Shown piece by piece: positions 6,406 to 7,100 of a stretch of DNA of 7,100 bases. Both the position numbers and the translations under genes were made by a program. How positions within the stretch are numbered: the stretch's first letter is position 1; the number at the start of each line of letters is the position of its first letter. This DNA comes from an uncultured delta proteobacterium (lineage in GTDB: Bacteria > Myxococcota_A > Polyangia > Polyangiales > Polyangiaceae). The notes below the pieces were generated by a model. That model made no database searches, had not been told where the DNA came from, and saw nothing but the letters and a program-made list of their open reading frames with translations. The stretch spans positions 1 through 7,100 of the forward strand of contig CAIOHM010000536.1 in the NCBI GenBank assembly GCA_903858055.1. Reading direction: 5' to 3'.

Positions 6406-7100
6406 ATGCGTCCCATCCTCCCGCGCGCGATCCTGCTTCTGCTTCCCTGCGTCCTTGCGCTTTCCGCGGCTTGCAAGAAGCCCGTGCCGCTCGAGAACGT
6501 GTACACGGGCGGTGAAAACCCAGGCAACGGCCCCATCGGGACCGTCGACGCGGGGCCTATCGCGAACGTCGACGCCGGGCCGACCGACGCCTCGTTCTCC
6601 AAGAGCAAGTTCCTCGCCGCGATGGCCCAGTGCACGAGCGATCGCACCGTCGACTTCGCGCGCAGCGCCGATGCGCTCGTGGGCGCGCTCGAGGCGGGTG
6701 AAGACGCCGGTGCAGCGCTCGACGCACGCGCCGCCTGGTCCGCGACCTTCGCCTCGCTCCAGGAGCTCGAGGTCTTCGCCATCGGCCCGTACGCGCACCC
6801 GCCCGCGCTCGGAGCCCAGGCGATTCGCGACGAAATCTACGCATGGCCGCTCGTGAGCCGTTGCCGCATCGAGGAGCAGCTCGTCGCGCGTGACTACGAA
6901 AAGGCGAGCTTCGCGGGGACGCTCGTCAACGCGCGCGGGATGGCCGCGGTGGAGTTCTTGCTCTTCTCGACCGACACCGCGAACGCATGCTCGTCGTTCT
7001 CGACGATCAACGCCGCGGGCTCCTGGGCCGCGCTCGGCGCGGAGGAGCTCGCGTCGCGCCGCCGTGCCTATGCGCTCGCGGCCGCGCGCGATCTCGACGC
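6406..7100 (+). CDS. Imelysin-family (peptidase M75-like) lipoprotein, 3' end outside window
   Basis: About 231 residues are visible and the frame is still open at the right edge. The signal peptide ends in L-A-L-S-A-A-C, so C23 is the predicted lipid anchor, followed by K-K and a linker with two V-D-A-G-P copies (47-51, 55-59). The imelysin domain begins near residue 64. Recognisable family landmarks are W111 with E-V-F-A-I-G-P (122-128), I-Y-A-W-P-L (144-149), and R-G-M-A-A-V-E-F-L-L-F (177-187). The last aligns with the family's GxHxxE helix, but alanine (A180) replaces the histidine. Imelysin-like proteins are periplasmic or surface proteins (IrpA, ICMP, EfeO relatives) linked to iron uptake; despite the M75 name, peptidase activity is doubtful for most. 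The start ATG 6406 has a weak GAAAG six nt upstream and follows the previous stop by 12 nt, so it is the third gene of the operon. Family call is good from pattern; the ligand is unproven. Confidence 0.85.
   Translation, partial: MRPILPRAILLLLPCVLALSAACKKPVPLENVYTGGENPGNGPIGTVDAGPIANVDAGPTDASFSKSKFLAAMAQCTSDRTVDFARSADALVGALEAGEDAGAALDARAAWSATFASLQELEVFAIGPYAHPPALGAQAIRDEIYAWPLVSRCRIEEQLVARDYEKASFAGTLVNARGMAAVEFLLFSTDTANACSSFSTINAAGSWAALGAEELASRRRAYALAAARDLD

Noticed and set aside
4897..6798. Antisense open frame of about 633 codons opposite the delta-60 and imelysin genes
   Set aside because: It crosses two well-supported genes and an intergenic gap, is extremely Arg/His/Ala-rich, and has no signal peptide or domain; a compositional shadow.

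Overview
The window comes from a very GC-rich bacterium with strong G/C bias at third codon positions. Its lipoproteins have signal peptides followed by Asp-Ala-Gly-rich linkers (DAGSDAAP, VDAGP). Together with a TonB receptor, a delta-60-repeat lipoprotein and an imelysin-like lipoprotein, this points to a Gram-negative member of the Myxococcota (Polyangia/Sorangium/Labilithrix-like). That placement is inferred from style and composition; no marker gene is present.

Layout. (1) Positions 1-701, plus strand: the C-terminal part of a membrane acyltransferase-3 protein whose 5' end lies outside the window. (2) Positions 729-2483, minus strand: a two-gene unit. It runs from a secreted protein of unknown function with a poly-threonine tract (2483 to 1647) into a CvfB-type S1/winged-helix RNA-binding protein (1643 to 729), with only 3 nt between them. 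It converges on the acyltransferase across a 27-nt gap. (3) Positions 2484-2582: a 99-nt divergent intergenic region that must hold the promoters for both directions, or lie close to them. (4) Positions 2583-7100, plus strand: a tight three-gene operon with gaps of 16 and 12 nt. It encodes a FecA-like TonB-dependent outer-membrane receptor, a delta-60-repeat (predicted beta-propeller) lipoprotein, and an imelysin-family lipoprotein that runs off the right edge.

How the genes fit together. The plus-strand operon looks like a cell-envelope uptake module, probably for iron or a ferric chelate. The receptor imports the ligand across the outer membrane. The two lipoproteins are likely extracytoplasmic partners, because imelysin-family proteins are repeatedly tied to iron uptake. 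A 15-bp Fur-like imperfect palindrome overlaps the receptor's start codon. The most unusual features are the lipoprotein wedged between receptor and imelysin, and the imelysin motif in which the histidine of GxHxxE is replaced by alanine. The minus-strand pair and the acyltransferase have no evident functional link to this module.

Several long antisense open frames exist, one of about 800 codons lying opposite the receptor. They are composition-driven shadows and are not annotated. No tRNA, rRNA, CRISPR array, insertion sequence or phage gene was seen.
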